From: Haberlea rhodopensis
Lineage: Eukaryota > Streptophyta > Magnoliopsida > Lamiales > Gesneriaceae
Reading direction: 5' to 3'
DNA: 64,000 bases
Assembly: GCA_907163345.1 (NCBI GenBank)
Contig: CAJQUN010000021.1
Location: 8,370,001-8,434,000, forward strand
In this document: positions 12,281 to 23,100 of the stretch, piece by piece
Numbering within the stretch: position 1 is the first letter of the stretch
Layout of the letters: each line of letters opens with the position of its first letter
Made by a program: the position numbers and the translations under genes
The notes under the pieces: generated by a model
Databases searched by the model: none
What the model was told of the DNA's origin: nothing
The model's input: the letters and a program-made list of their open reading frames with translations, nothing else

Positions 12281-12428
12281 GCGATCGATCGCTTAAAACA
12301 AGGCGATCGATCGCCTGATTGTTCGCTTCGCGGCGATCGATCGCTTAATTTGAGGCGATCGATAGCCTGTTGTGTAAATCGCTACTGGCCATCGGCGATC
12401 GATCGCCTCATATATGGCGATCGATCGC
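12281..12428. repeat. Cluster of GCGATCGATCGC palindromes (T solo LTR)
   Basis: Six units start at 12281, 12303, 12333, 12355 (one variant base), 12395 and 12417. The cluster is flanked by AT-rich sequence, as in the other LTR families here. Confidence 0.9.
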
Positions 12429-13276
12429 CACCTGCTGGTGCGCGATTTTTCACCATTTTTTAGCATTTTTCAAGCTCCATCCTCATACCCTACAAATCCA
12501 AACTTTCCTACAACATCAACATCATCAAAACTCACTAAAACCCACATAAAACACTTCAAGAATCATACCCCAAAAACATACAACATACACCCAAAACAAA
12601 CCCACCTAAAACACTTCAAAATCATCCCATTTCAAAACCAAACATCATAAAAACTTTAGGAAGGGTTCCATACCTCTTGAGGACTCCAAATCTTAACAAA
12701 GATCTCAAAAACAAAGGTTTTGTGGAGCTTCCTCCTTCCTCCTTTGAAGAATTTCAAAAATGGGGTGAGGTTAGGGTTGTGGAAGTGATTTGGGGATTTT
12801 AAGAGTGAAAAGGAAAAAGTGTAGTAGAAAGGTGGGTATAGTGGGGGTTGTGGGGTTAAAGTATTAAAATTGTACCCCAAAGTTAACATGATGTATAAAA
12901 TACCCCAAAATGGTATTTCAAAAGCATTTTACAAAAATGCACCAAACTTCCTCTAACTTCATATCTTCCTCATAATTAGCAACCAAAACAATAAATCATG
13001 TTAACATCCCATTTTCTAACATGCATAACATACACCCTGAATTGCAACCCCGGGTCACGCCTAACATGTGATTAAGCATTTCAAATTTTTAATTAATTTC
13101 AACACATAAATCAATTATCAACATAATTCATCATATAAACATAATTAATGCCCAGATTGCAATTAATTAATTTCGGGGCATCACACCTTCAGTCCAAAAG
13201 TGTACCTACAGGAACAACCCATCATGAGCATGCACATCATTACTTAACATCATAAATAATGGCGTATAAATAAATG

Positions 13277-15456
13277 AGTATCGTCAATGAAAACAATGAC
13301 AAACTGATCCAAATACGGTTGAAATACTCTGTTCATCAGACTCATAAAGACAGCTGGGGCATTTGTCACCCCAAAAGGCATGACTAAGAATTCATAGTGC
13401 CCATACCTAGTCCTGAAAGCTGTCTTCTGAACGTCATCTTCCCTTACCCGAATCTGATGATACCCCGACCTCAGATCGATCTTACTGTAGAGCCTCGTAC
13501 CCTGCAACTGGTCAAACAAATCATCGATCCTCGGAAGTGGATACTTATTCTTCACTGTGGCCTTGTTCAATTGCCTGTAATCGATGCACAGACGCATCAA
13601 ACCATCTTTCTTTTTTGACAAATAGGACTGGTGCACCCCAGGGCGATACGCTAGGGCGTATGTAACCCTTATCAAGGAGCTCTTGCAAATGAACCTTCAA
13701 CTCCCTTAACTCCGCTGGTGCCATCCTATACGGGGCACGAGAAATGGCAGATGTCCCCGGTAGTAACTCAATCCCAAACTCGACCTCTCTCGTCGGTGGG
13801 AATCCGGGAATCTCTTCCGGAAAGACATCAGGAAACTCTGCCACTACGGGCACATCCTCGACCTTTAATTCTTCCCTCTTTTCAGTAATATCAACTGCAT
13901 AGATGAGATATCATGTATGCCCCATTCCAACAACTGTGCCATCTTGATTGCAGATATCAACGGGATCTTTGAACGGGAACCATCCCCATAGAATGTCCAC
14001 TGGACTCCCATATCAGACCTGAATCGGACAGTCCTCTGCCTGCAGTTCACAATTGCCTGATACATGTTCAGTACATCAATACCCACGATGCAGTCAAAGT
14101 CTGACATTCCCAGAACAATCAAATCTGACTTCAACTCGTTGCCCTCAAAATAAATGAGGCCGTCATAGACAATCCGATCAGCAATCAAACTTCTTCCAGC
14201 GGGTGTCGAGACTACAAGAGGCGTGGGCGGCGGAGAAGTGCATATGTGGTGCCTTTCCACAAAACTTGTCGACACAAAAGAGTGTGACGCACCTGTGTCT
14301 ATCAATATAAAAGCAAGGTGCGTAAATAAAAGACACGTACCCGCTATCACTTCCTCTGGAGCCGCTGTAGCTTGCTCCCTTGTCAGTGCATAAACTTGCC
14401 CCTGAGGTGGCCCCATAGGCTGACCTCCATACTGCCTCGGTACAAACGATGGTCTGTGTTGCACTGCTCTATCCGCAGGCCTCCCCGTAGAGTTCTGTTG
14501 TCCCTCCCGATTGGGACATTGCCGAGCAAAGTGGCCCTTATTGCCACATACGTAACAACCTACGCAGTCTTTCGTCGAATGTGGTTGCCCACAAAGAGAG
14601 CACTGGACCTTCCCAAATCTGCCTCCCTGAGACTGTCCTCTTCCTGACGGGGCGTCATTCCTACGGTTTCCTTTCCAACGATTCTCGGGCCTCTTACCAC
14701 TGAACCTCGAAGCTGATGTGTTCCCCCTTGGCTTGAACTGATCACCCCTCGGCTTCAAATTATCAGAAGTAGATTTCTGAGGGGGTGCTGGAGGTGGCAC
14801 GGCACCGGGATACGCACTAACTCCCAGTTCGGCTAGCTCAGCCCGTGAAAGGGCGTCATCAAAGCAAGTAGGGTCATAAGTGATCACCCTGTCATACAGT
14901 TCAGGCCTCAAGCCTTTCATGAAGTTCCTCATCTTTGCTTGAGTACTTGTGGCGATATGAGGTACATATCTGAGCAAAGAACAGTAATGAAGAGCATAAT
15001 CTGACACAGGCATGTTACCTTGCTTAAGGTTAGTAAACTCATCCTCCTTAGCCTGTCGTGCAGCAGCTGAAGAGTAGGGGGTCAGAAACCGAGTTCTGAA
15101 CAGTTTCCAATTTATTTCCTGTCCCTGAGCCTCTTGCTCTATTACTGTGGTCTTCCACCACATCAATGCCTTCTTGGCCAGTTGGAACTCCGCTAGCCTT
15201 ATCCATGCTGACTTCGCACAAGGAGCTGCCACAAAAATATGTTCTATCCTTTCTAACCACTCCTCGGCCAGTCCCCTGTCTCAGTTCCTTCGAACATCGG
15301 GGGTCGGTATGTCAGAAACTGAGCCAAACTTAGCTCCCCAGGTAGTAACTGTTGCTCAGACGGTTCTTCGCCCAAGGCTGTCGGTGGTAGTGGATTGGTA
15401 CGCCCATCACTTGCATTAACACTAATTGCATCACCCACTTCCACATTTGCTGCCAT
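13277..15456 (-). pseudogene. gag-pol pseudogene of a Tekay-like gypsy element, 3' part deleted
   Basis: The likely start is at 15456 (MAANVEVGD, matching MAANEEVGD of the intact relative at 57362). Visible parts: gag core (RYVPHIATSTQAKMRNFMKG), a zinc-knuckle region with CYVCGNKGHFARQC, the protease motif LIDTGASHSF, and RT from its N-terminal tail to VFIDD. There are three apparent single-base frameshifts (about 15276 in gag, about 13900 after protease, about 13615 in an A-run before RT). After VFIDD the frame runs into LTR sequence at about 13275, so the RT thumb, RNase H, integrase and chromodomain are absent. It cannot encode a working polyprotein. Close similarity to the 53157-57362 copy makes the family assignment firm. 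Confidence 0.9.
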
Positions 15457-15646
15457 GCTTCAAGACAAGGGTTAACAACAATACCCAAAACCAGTTCATA
15501 TAATACATCGTTAGAAACCATAACATGTTAGTATAATAGTCATATGCTTCATATGCAACATATGCACAAAACATGTTTAAAAAAGAGCACCTAGCCAACT
15601 TATTGCTAAGGCTACCCTTCACTCATTCCCGGGTTCTCTAACCACT

Positions 15647-15658
15647 GCTCTGATACCA
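15647..15658 (-). promoter_or_regulatory. Primer-binding site of the truncated T element
   Basis: The minus strand reads TGGTATCAGAGC, 4 nt from the LTR boundary at 15663. Complementary to plant tRNA-Met. Confidence 0.9.
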
Positions 15659-15662
15659 CTAA

Positions 15663-16106
15663 TGTAGGGTCTTCCTACCTTAACATGGTTATAATGACAT
15701 AATATGGACTAAACATGCATTAATAACATCTTAGGGTTCCGGTTGTAGCTTTGAGCTAATAGGATTACAGGCCAAAAATAAAATTCCAAGAGCTAATTAA
15801 TTACATTCTCGTTAATGAATGTTAAAGCTATAGATTTACACTACTCCTAGAGTAGAGACTATCCAAAATCCTGTATCCTATATTCTTTCATGCTCCTCGT
15901 AGCTCACTGCCTCAACCCGACCCTTAGCCCTTCAGTCCAAAAGTGTACATACAGGAACAACCCATCATGAGCATGCACATCATTACTTAACATCATAAAA
16001 TAATGCGTATAAATAAATACATGAAATAATCGTTAACATATACTTCCTGGTTAATCGCATTAACCCACTTTTGTTGTCCATGTTTCATAGTCATGCATGT
16101 AATCAT
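15663..16106 (-). repeat. Right (5') LTR of the truncated T element, cut by copia
   Basis: The first 444 bp of the LTR are present, then the copia LTR begins at 16107. The 5 bp before the break are ATCAT. The rest of this LTR is not found on the far side of the copia cluster (34516 onwards), so the locus was rearranged. Confidence 0.8.
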
Positions 16107-17605
16107 TGTAAGTAATCCATAAAGCATACAACGCAGCGGAATTTAAAATTTGGATTACTAGACACCGGATCTATACATATGGATTCATATCGGATAAAGG
16201 TTTTACAAAAGTCTCACCCTTGTAGCGTGTTTGAGCAGATTCCACGGTGCAGCTCCACGTCCAACGATCCTTCGAACCACTAGCAAAACTTATCAAGTTT
16301 TGCCTCAACGGTATCCACACGATCAAATCGGGTGAAGGGATAGTTTAAGAACAAGTTGCTAGACAAGTTCTTAAACCGGAACAAGAAACAATCTCAATTC
16401 ACAATCGAGAATGATGGCACAAATCAACAAGTTTCTCTTCGGCTATTTTGAACAAAACCGAGAGCACCTTGGAGATGAAGGAGGCGGCCGTGTGTCTTGT
16501 TTTGGGTGGAATGATATCAAAGTGTTAATCTAATTAATCACCATGTAATCCAATTATATATGATTTAATTAAAGGCTTTCATAAAGCCTCATGGGCTTAA
16601 GCCCATGATTTTAATTTAATCCTTATGATTATTAATTAAGACTCCTCTTAATTATTTAATTCATCTCATGAATTTAATTTCCCTTCTCTATTTAATCTTT
16701 TGTGCGACCCGATAGGATCTTGTAATGTTGGCAGTGACATAAAATCTCATTTTACGTTACAAATAAAGAGCGGTGTCTAGCAACACATCAAGGCTACCCA
16801 AATTACAAGAATGTCAATGACTCGACATAACCTTTAGAACTTGTGATAATATTAACCATGTAACTTAATCCCTTTGTCCTTTGTGTTTAGATTGAACACG
16901 AGTCATGGAATAGTCATACTCGTATATTCAATCTTTATTTCTTGATCCCCAAGTAGAACTAGAATAAACGAATAAGCTCGATATCTCATATCGACTCATT
17001 CGAGCATGGCCATACATTTTAGTTCTCACTTGATCAAGGGCCAAACACATCTCCTGTTATATAGGAGGGACAAATCCTATCTCGATCAGTCAACATCCCT
17101 CTACATAATTCGTAGTGCATCCAATAGTCGCCTTTATAGTTTACCCTATTACGGGTAACGTTTGACAATATCAAGATACATAACTCCTTATGTTGGGATC
17201 TCTGATGATCACAAGTCGTAAGGATTACATACATTATTATCACTATGAGAATTGCATATGACGATCATATAACTATCCATGTTGCATTCTCATGGTGGGT
17301 CTGTCCAGTACATCATTCTCTAACATGTACCCATGTGTTGATTTGATATCTCATAACAATGAACAGTTCATCAATCAACACATACTAGTCTCTATTATTA
17401 TCATTATCCATATTCATGATAATACTTGACTAGGGATATCTTTAAGAATAATACAATATTATTCTAAGGACATTAACATATATATTAATTCACATTGCAC
17501 AGTTAAAAGAATAATATATAATAATGAATTGCCATTCATAAAATCATATTACATTGTATGTCATAAACAATCATTTAATGATATGTCTTAGGGCATATCC
17601 CAACA
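16107..17605 (-). repeat. Copia C1 3' LTR
   Basis: 1499 bp starting TGTAAGTAATCC and ending ATCCCAACA on the plus strand, the complement of the copia LTRs at 25696 and 33015. The adjoining 17606-17620, read on the minus strand, is a purine-rich tract (AAGTGGGAGATT). Confidence 0.9.
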
Positions 17606-17620
17606 AATCTCCCACTTGCA

Positions 17621-20198
17621 CTAAGACAACTCAGACATATACCTAATGCCTAGAGATCTAGTATGATGATCATGCTTCTGCTGTGACGTTGGCTTCGTCA
17701 ATGGGTCAGATACATTATCATCTGTTGGTACTTTGCATATTTTAACATCTCCCCTTTCAACGATTTCTCCAATGAAATGAAAGCGCCGAAGTATGTGTTT
17801 GGATCTTTGGTGAGATCTAGGTTCCTTAGCCAATGCGATCGCTCCATTGTTGTCACAATAGAGTTCTATCGGATCTTTAATGCTAGGGACCACTCCAAGT
17901 TCAGAAATGAACTTCCTAATCCAAACAGCTTCCTTTGCTGCATCCGAGGCAGCAATATACTCAGCTTCCGTTGTAGAATCGGCTATTGTTTCTTGCTTTG
18001 AACTCTTCAAGCTCACAACACCTCCATTTAGGCAATACACATATCCAGATTGCGATCGAAAATCATCTTTGTCGGTTTGGAAGCTTGCATCAGTGTAACC
18101 CATTACATTGAGCTCTTCCTCACCTCCATAAATCAAGAATGTATCCTTAGTCCTTCTCAAGTACTTCAGGATGTTCTTGACAGCAATCCAGTGACCTTCA
18201 CCTGGATCAACTTGATATCTGCTCGTCATGCTCAAAGCATACGATACATCGGGACGAGTACATATCATGGCATACATGATAGATCCAATAGCTGACGCAT
18301 ATGGAATCTTACTCATGCGTTGTCTCTCATCTGGTGTTGAAGGACACTGTTCCTTCGAGAGATAAATACCATGCGTCATAGGCACGAATCCTTTCTTTGA
18401 TTCTTGCATGCTAAACCTTTTAAGCACTTTGTCTATGTATGTACTTTGACTTAGGCCGAGACGTCTTCTTGATCTATCTCTATAGATCTTGATTCCTAAT
18501 ACATAGGTGGCTCCTCCCAAGTCTTTCATCGAGAAGCAATTCCCTAGCCAAATCTTTACAGATTGTAAGGCAGGTATATCATTCCCAATGAGAAGTATGT
18601 CATCTACATACAACACTAGGAAAATGATTACGCTCCCACTGACCTTCTTGTAGACACAAGGCTCATCTTCGTTTTTGATAAAACCAAACTCTTTGATTGC
18701 ATCATCAAAACAAAGATTCCAACTCCGAGAAGCTTGCTTCAATCCATAAATGGATCGTTGTAGCTTGCATATCTTTCCAGCATCCTTTGGATCGACAAAA
18801 CCCTCGGGATGTGTCATGTACACATCCTCGAGCAGATTTCCAAAAGCTATTTTGACATCCATCTGCCAGATTTCATAATCATGAAATGCAGCTAATGCAA
18901 GTAAGATCCTTATGGATTTAACCATGGCCACCGGTGAAAAGGTTTCATCATAGTCAATACCATGAATTTGTTTGAATCCTTTTGCAACCAGCCGACCTTT
19001 ATAGGTTTGTACATTACCATCCATATCGGTCTTTTTCTTGAAAATCCATTTGCACCCTATGGGTCGTACCCCTTCAGGTGGATCAACCAAAGTCCATACT
19101 TGGTTTGCATACATGGATTCCATCTCAGATTTCATGGCCTCTTGCCATTTCTCAGAATCATTGCCCAATATAGCTTGTTGATAAGATGACGGCTCATCCT
19201 CATCAATAAGTAGTAAGTCACCTTGTTGAGTCACAAGAAATCCATATCTCTGTGGCTCCCGGTGTTCTCTTACAGACCTACGCTGGGCTTGTGTCTCTTG
19301 AGCAGGTACTTCTTCCACAACAGCTTGCGGTGCCTGCTCTATTTCCATCTCAATCTCAGGTTCAGTGTTTTCTTGTGGTTGAACTTCACTAAGTTCTATT
19401 TTTCTCCCACTGGTTTTTCTAGAAATAAATTCTCTTTCAAGAAATACACCAGTCCGAGCAACAACTACTTTGTTCTCGGTGGGATAATAGAAATAGTATC
19501 ATTTCGTTTCCTTAGGATACCCCACAAATAAACACTTATCAGATTTGGGTCCAAGTTTGTTAGTGGCGTGACGTCTAACGAAAGCCTCACAACCCCAAAT
19601 CTTCATAAAAGACATACTAGGACGCTTCCCAGTCCATATCTCATATGGTGTCTTTTCCACTGATTTAGATGGAACACGGTTCAGTAAGAAAATCGCTGTT
19701 TCTAGAGCGTGTCCCCAAAACGATATCGGAAGATCTGCATGACTAATCATTGATCTAACCGTGTCTAACAAGGTTCGATTTCTCCTCTCGGATACACCAT
19801 TCCATTGTGGAGTATACGGAGGAGTGAGTTGTGGGACTATCCCACACTCCTTTAGATAGTCATAAAACTCTTGGCTTAAGTATTCACCTCCTCGATCTGA
19901 TCGAAGGATTTTGATACTTTTGCCAAGTTGGTTTTGTACTTCATTCTTGAAATCTTTGAACTTTTCAAAGGTTTCATGCTTATGCTTCATTAGGTACACA
20001 TACCCATATCTACTGAAGTCATCAGTAAATGTAACGAAGTATTGAAAACCACCTCTAGCTTGTGTACTTATTGGTCAACATACATCACTATGTATTAGTC
20101 CCAATAAAACATTTGCCCTTTCAACATGTCCCTTGAAAGGGGCTTTAGTCATCTTGCCCATTAAACAAGATTCGCATGTTTCATATGATTCAAAATCA
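17621..20198 (-). pseudogene. Copia pol pseudogene (integrase, RT, RNase H), minus strand
   Basis: The frame runs from integrase (LRSDRGGEY and NGVSERRNR, the second D and E of the triad) through RT (LYVDDILLIGND) to RNase H (MGYTDASF, TTEAEYIAAS, LYCDNNGAIA) and the terminal RSLGIRYMSELS at 17621. Lesions compared with 29422-32999: TGA at 19499-19501, a second in-frame TGA at 20075-20077, and a 6-bp in-frame deletion near 18841 that removes two residues at the conserved TAFLNG segment of RT. The longest open part is 17621-19348 (575 codons). Nothing upstream of integrase is present, because the sequence ends at the inverted junction. Not functional. Confidence 0.92.
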
Positions 20199-23100
20199 TT
20201 GATTTTAAAAGACTGTTATTTTGTGCCTTCTATTACTAAAAACATAATATCTATTTCTTGTTTAGACAAGTATGGTTTTTCATTTATAATAAAGGACAAC
20301 TGTTGTTCTATTTATTTAAATGATATGTTTTATGCTAGTGCACAAATGGTGAATGGTCTTTATGTATTAAATCTTGATATGACTATCTATAACATAAATA
20401 CTAAAAGGATTAAAAATAATGATTGTAATCCGACTTATCTCTGGCACTGTCGCTTGGGCCACATAAACGAGAACCGCATATCTAAACTTCATAAGGATGG
20501 AGTATTAGATTCATTTGATTTTGAATCATATGACACATGCGAATCTTGTTTAATGGGCAAGATGACTAAAGCCCCTTTCAAGGGACATGTTGAAAGGGCA
20601 AATGTTTTATTGGGACTAATACATAGTGATGTATGTGGACCAATAAGTACACAAGCTAGAGGTGGTTTTCAATACTTCGTTACATTTACTGATGACCTCA
20701 GTAGATATGGGTATGTGTACCTAATGAAACATAAACATGAAACCTTTGAAAAGTTCAAAGATTTCAAGAATGAAGTACAAAACCAACTTGGCAAAAGTAT
20801 CAAAATCCTTCGATCAGATCGAGGAGGTGAGTACTTAAGCCAAGAATTTCATGACTATCTAAAGGAGTGTGGGATAGTCCCACAACTCACTCCTCCGTAT
20901 ACTCCACAATGGAATGGTGTATCCGAGAGGAGAAATCGAACCTTGTTAGACATGGTTAGATCAATGATGAGTCATGCAGATCTTCCGATATCGTTTTGGG
21001 GATACGCTCTAGAAATAGCGATTTTCTTACTGAACCGTGTTCCATCTAAATCAGTGGAAAAGACACCATATGAGATATGGACTGGGAAGCGTCCTAGTAT
21101 GTCTTTTATTAAGATTTGGGGTTGTGAGGCTTTCGTTAGACGTCACGCCACTAACAAACTTGGACCCAAATCTGATAAGTGTTTATTTGTGGGGTATCCT
21201 AAGGAAACGAAAGGATACTATTTCTATTATCCCACCGAGAACAAAGTAGTTGTTGCTCGGACTGGTGTATTTCTTGAAAGAGAATTTATTTCTAGAAAAA
21301 CCAGTGGGAGAAAAATAGAACTTAGTGAAGTTCAACCACAAGAAAACACTGAACCTGAGATTGAGATGGAAACAGAGCAGGCACCGCAAGCTGTTGTGGA
21401 AGAAACACCTGCTCAAGAGACACAAGCCCAGCGTAGGTCTGTAAGAGTACACCGGGAGCCACAGAGATATGGATTTCTTGTGACTCAACAAGGTGACTTA
21501 CTACTTATTGATGAGGATGAGCCGTCATCTTATCAACAAGCTATAATGGGCAATGATTCTGAGAAATGGCAAGAGGCCATGAAATATGAGATGGAATCCA
21601 TGTATGCAAACCAAGTATGGACTTTGGTTGATCCACCTGAAGGGGTACGACCCATAGGGTGCAAATGGATTTTCAAGAAAAAGACCGATATGGATGGTAA
21701 CGTACAAACCTATAAAGGTCGGCTGGTTGCAAAAGGATTCAAACAAATTCATGGTATTGACTATGATGAAACCTTTTTCACCAGTGGCCATGGTTAAATC
21801 CATAAGGATCTTACTTGCAATAGCTGCATTTCATGATTATGAAATCTGGCAGATGGATGTCAAAACAGCTTTCCTTAATGGAAATCTGCTCGAGGATGTG
21901 TACATGACACAGCCCGAGGGTTTTGTCGATCCAAAGGATGCTGGAAAGATATGCAAGCTATAACGATCCATTTATGGATTGAAGCAAGCTTCTCGGAGTT
22001 GGAATCTTCGTTTTGATGATGCAATCAAAGAGTTTGGTTTTATCAAAAATGAAGATGAACCTTGTGTCTACAAGAAGGTCAGTGGGAGCGTAATCATTTT
22101 CCTAGTGTTGTATGTAGATGACATACTTCTTATTGGAAATGATATCCCTGCCTTGCAATCTGTAAAGATTTGGCTAGGGAACTGCTTTTCGATGAAAGAC
22201 TTGGGAGAAGCCACCTATGTATTAGTAATCAAGATCTATAGAGATAGATCAAGAAGGCTTCTTGGTCTAAGTCAAAGTACATACATATACAAGGTGCTTA
22301 AAAGGTTTAGCATGCAAGAATCCAAGAAAGGATTCGTGCCTATGACACATGGTATTTATCTCTCGAAGGAACAATGTCCTTCAACACCAGATGAAAGACA
22401 ACGCATGAGTAAGATTCCATACGCGTCAGCTATTGGATCTATCATGTATGCCATGATATGTACTCGTCCCGATGTATCGTATGCTTTGAGCATGACGAGC
22501 AGATATCAAGTTGATCCAGGTGAAGGTCACTGGATTGCTGTCAAGAATATCCTGAAGTACTTGAGAAGGACTAAGGATACATTCTTGATTTATGGAGGTG
22601 AGGAAGAGCTCAATGTAATGGGTTACACTGATGCAAGCTTCCAAACCGACAAAGATGATTTTCGATCGCAATCTGGATATGTGTATTGCCTGAATGGAGG
22701 TGCTGTGAGCTGGAAGAGTTCAAAGCAAGAAACAGTAGCCGATTCTACAACGGAAGCTGAGTATATTGCTGCCTCGGATGCAGCAAAGGAAGCTGTTTGG
22801 ATAAGGAAGTTCATTTCTGAACTTGGAGTGGTGCCTAGCATTAAAGATCCGATAGAACTCTATTGTGACAACAATGGAGCGATCGCATTGGCTAAGGAAC
22901 CAAGATCTCACCAAAGATCCAAGCACATTGTAAGGACCCCATATACTTAACCCTTGATTAGTGTATTAATCATTATGTGTGGCACATGCTTTCAATAAAA
23001 TTATTCGGGAAACTCAGATGATACTTTACCATTGAATGGCAATTACAAAGTTCTTTAACATACAGTGTTATAAGCTCATCATCCTAACAACAACAGACTC

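Larger units (their letters stand above)
11200..13185 (-). mobile_element. Solo LTR of the T family inserted in a sister LTR
   Basis: A 1986-bp LTR starts TGTAGGGTC and ends GGGCATCACA, flanked by the 5-bp TSD CCTTC (11195-11199 and 13186-13190). No internal sequence follows, so it is a solo LTR, presumably left by LTR-LTR recombination. It diverges moderately from the host LTR (for example CATCATT in place of CATGGTT near its start), so it came from a different copy. It contains a long tandem array (11635-12050) and a GCGATCGATCGC cluster (12281-12428). Confidence 0.93.
10929..13275 (-). repeat. Left (3') LTR remnant of the truncated T element, split by a solo LTR
   Basis: LTR sequence runs 10929-11199, is interrupted by the solo LTR, and resumes at 13191 until about 13275. 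There it changes abruptly to RT coding sequence (ATCGTCAAT, the complement of the IDD codons). Against 15663-16020 it shows only a few differences. Confidence 0.8.
10929..16106 (-). mobile_element. Truncated Tekay-like gypsy element with nested solo LTR
   Basis: The near-identical sequence starting TGTAGGGTCTTCC occurs at 10929 and 15663 and marks the two LTRs. A tRNA-Met PBS (15647-15658) beside 15663 shows minus-strand orientation. Between them are gag, protease and the first half of RT. The rest of pol and about 1.6 kb of the left LTR are missing: at about 13275 LTR sequence joins RT directly. The left LTR is split by a solo LTR of the same family (11200-13185), and the right LTR is cut at 16106 by a copia element. 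The 5 bp before 10929 are TTAGC; no partner TSD is visible. Confidence 0.85.
16107..20198 (-). mobile_element. Copia element C1, minus strand, 5'-truncated
   Basis: A 3' LTR (16107-17605), polypurine tract and 3' two thirds of a copia polyprotein, read from right to left. It stops at 20196-20198, where it meets a plus-strand copy of the same family head to head. Gag, protease and the 5' LTR are missing. Its LTR is clearly more diverged from the other copia LTRs here than they are from each other, so it comes from an older or different sub-lineage. Confidence 0.88.

Noticed and set aside
20133..20200. N-terminus of the copia ORF starting at 20133
   Set aside because: These codons are antisense of C1 before the inverted junction; the real copia sequence starts at about 20196.
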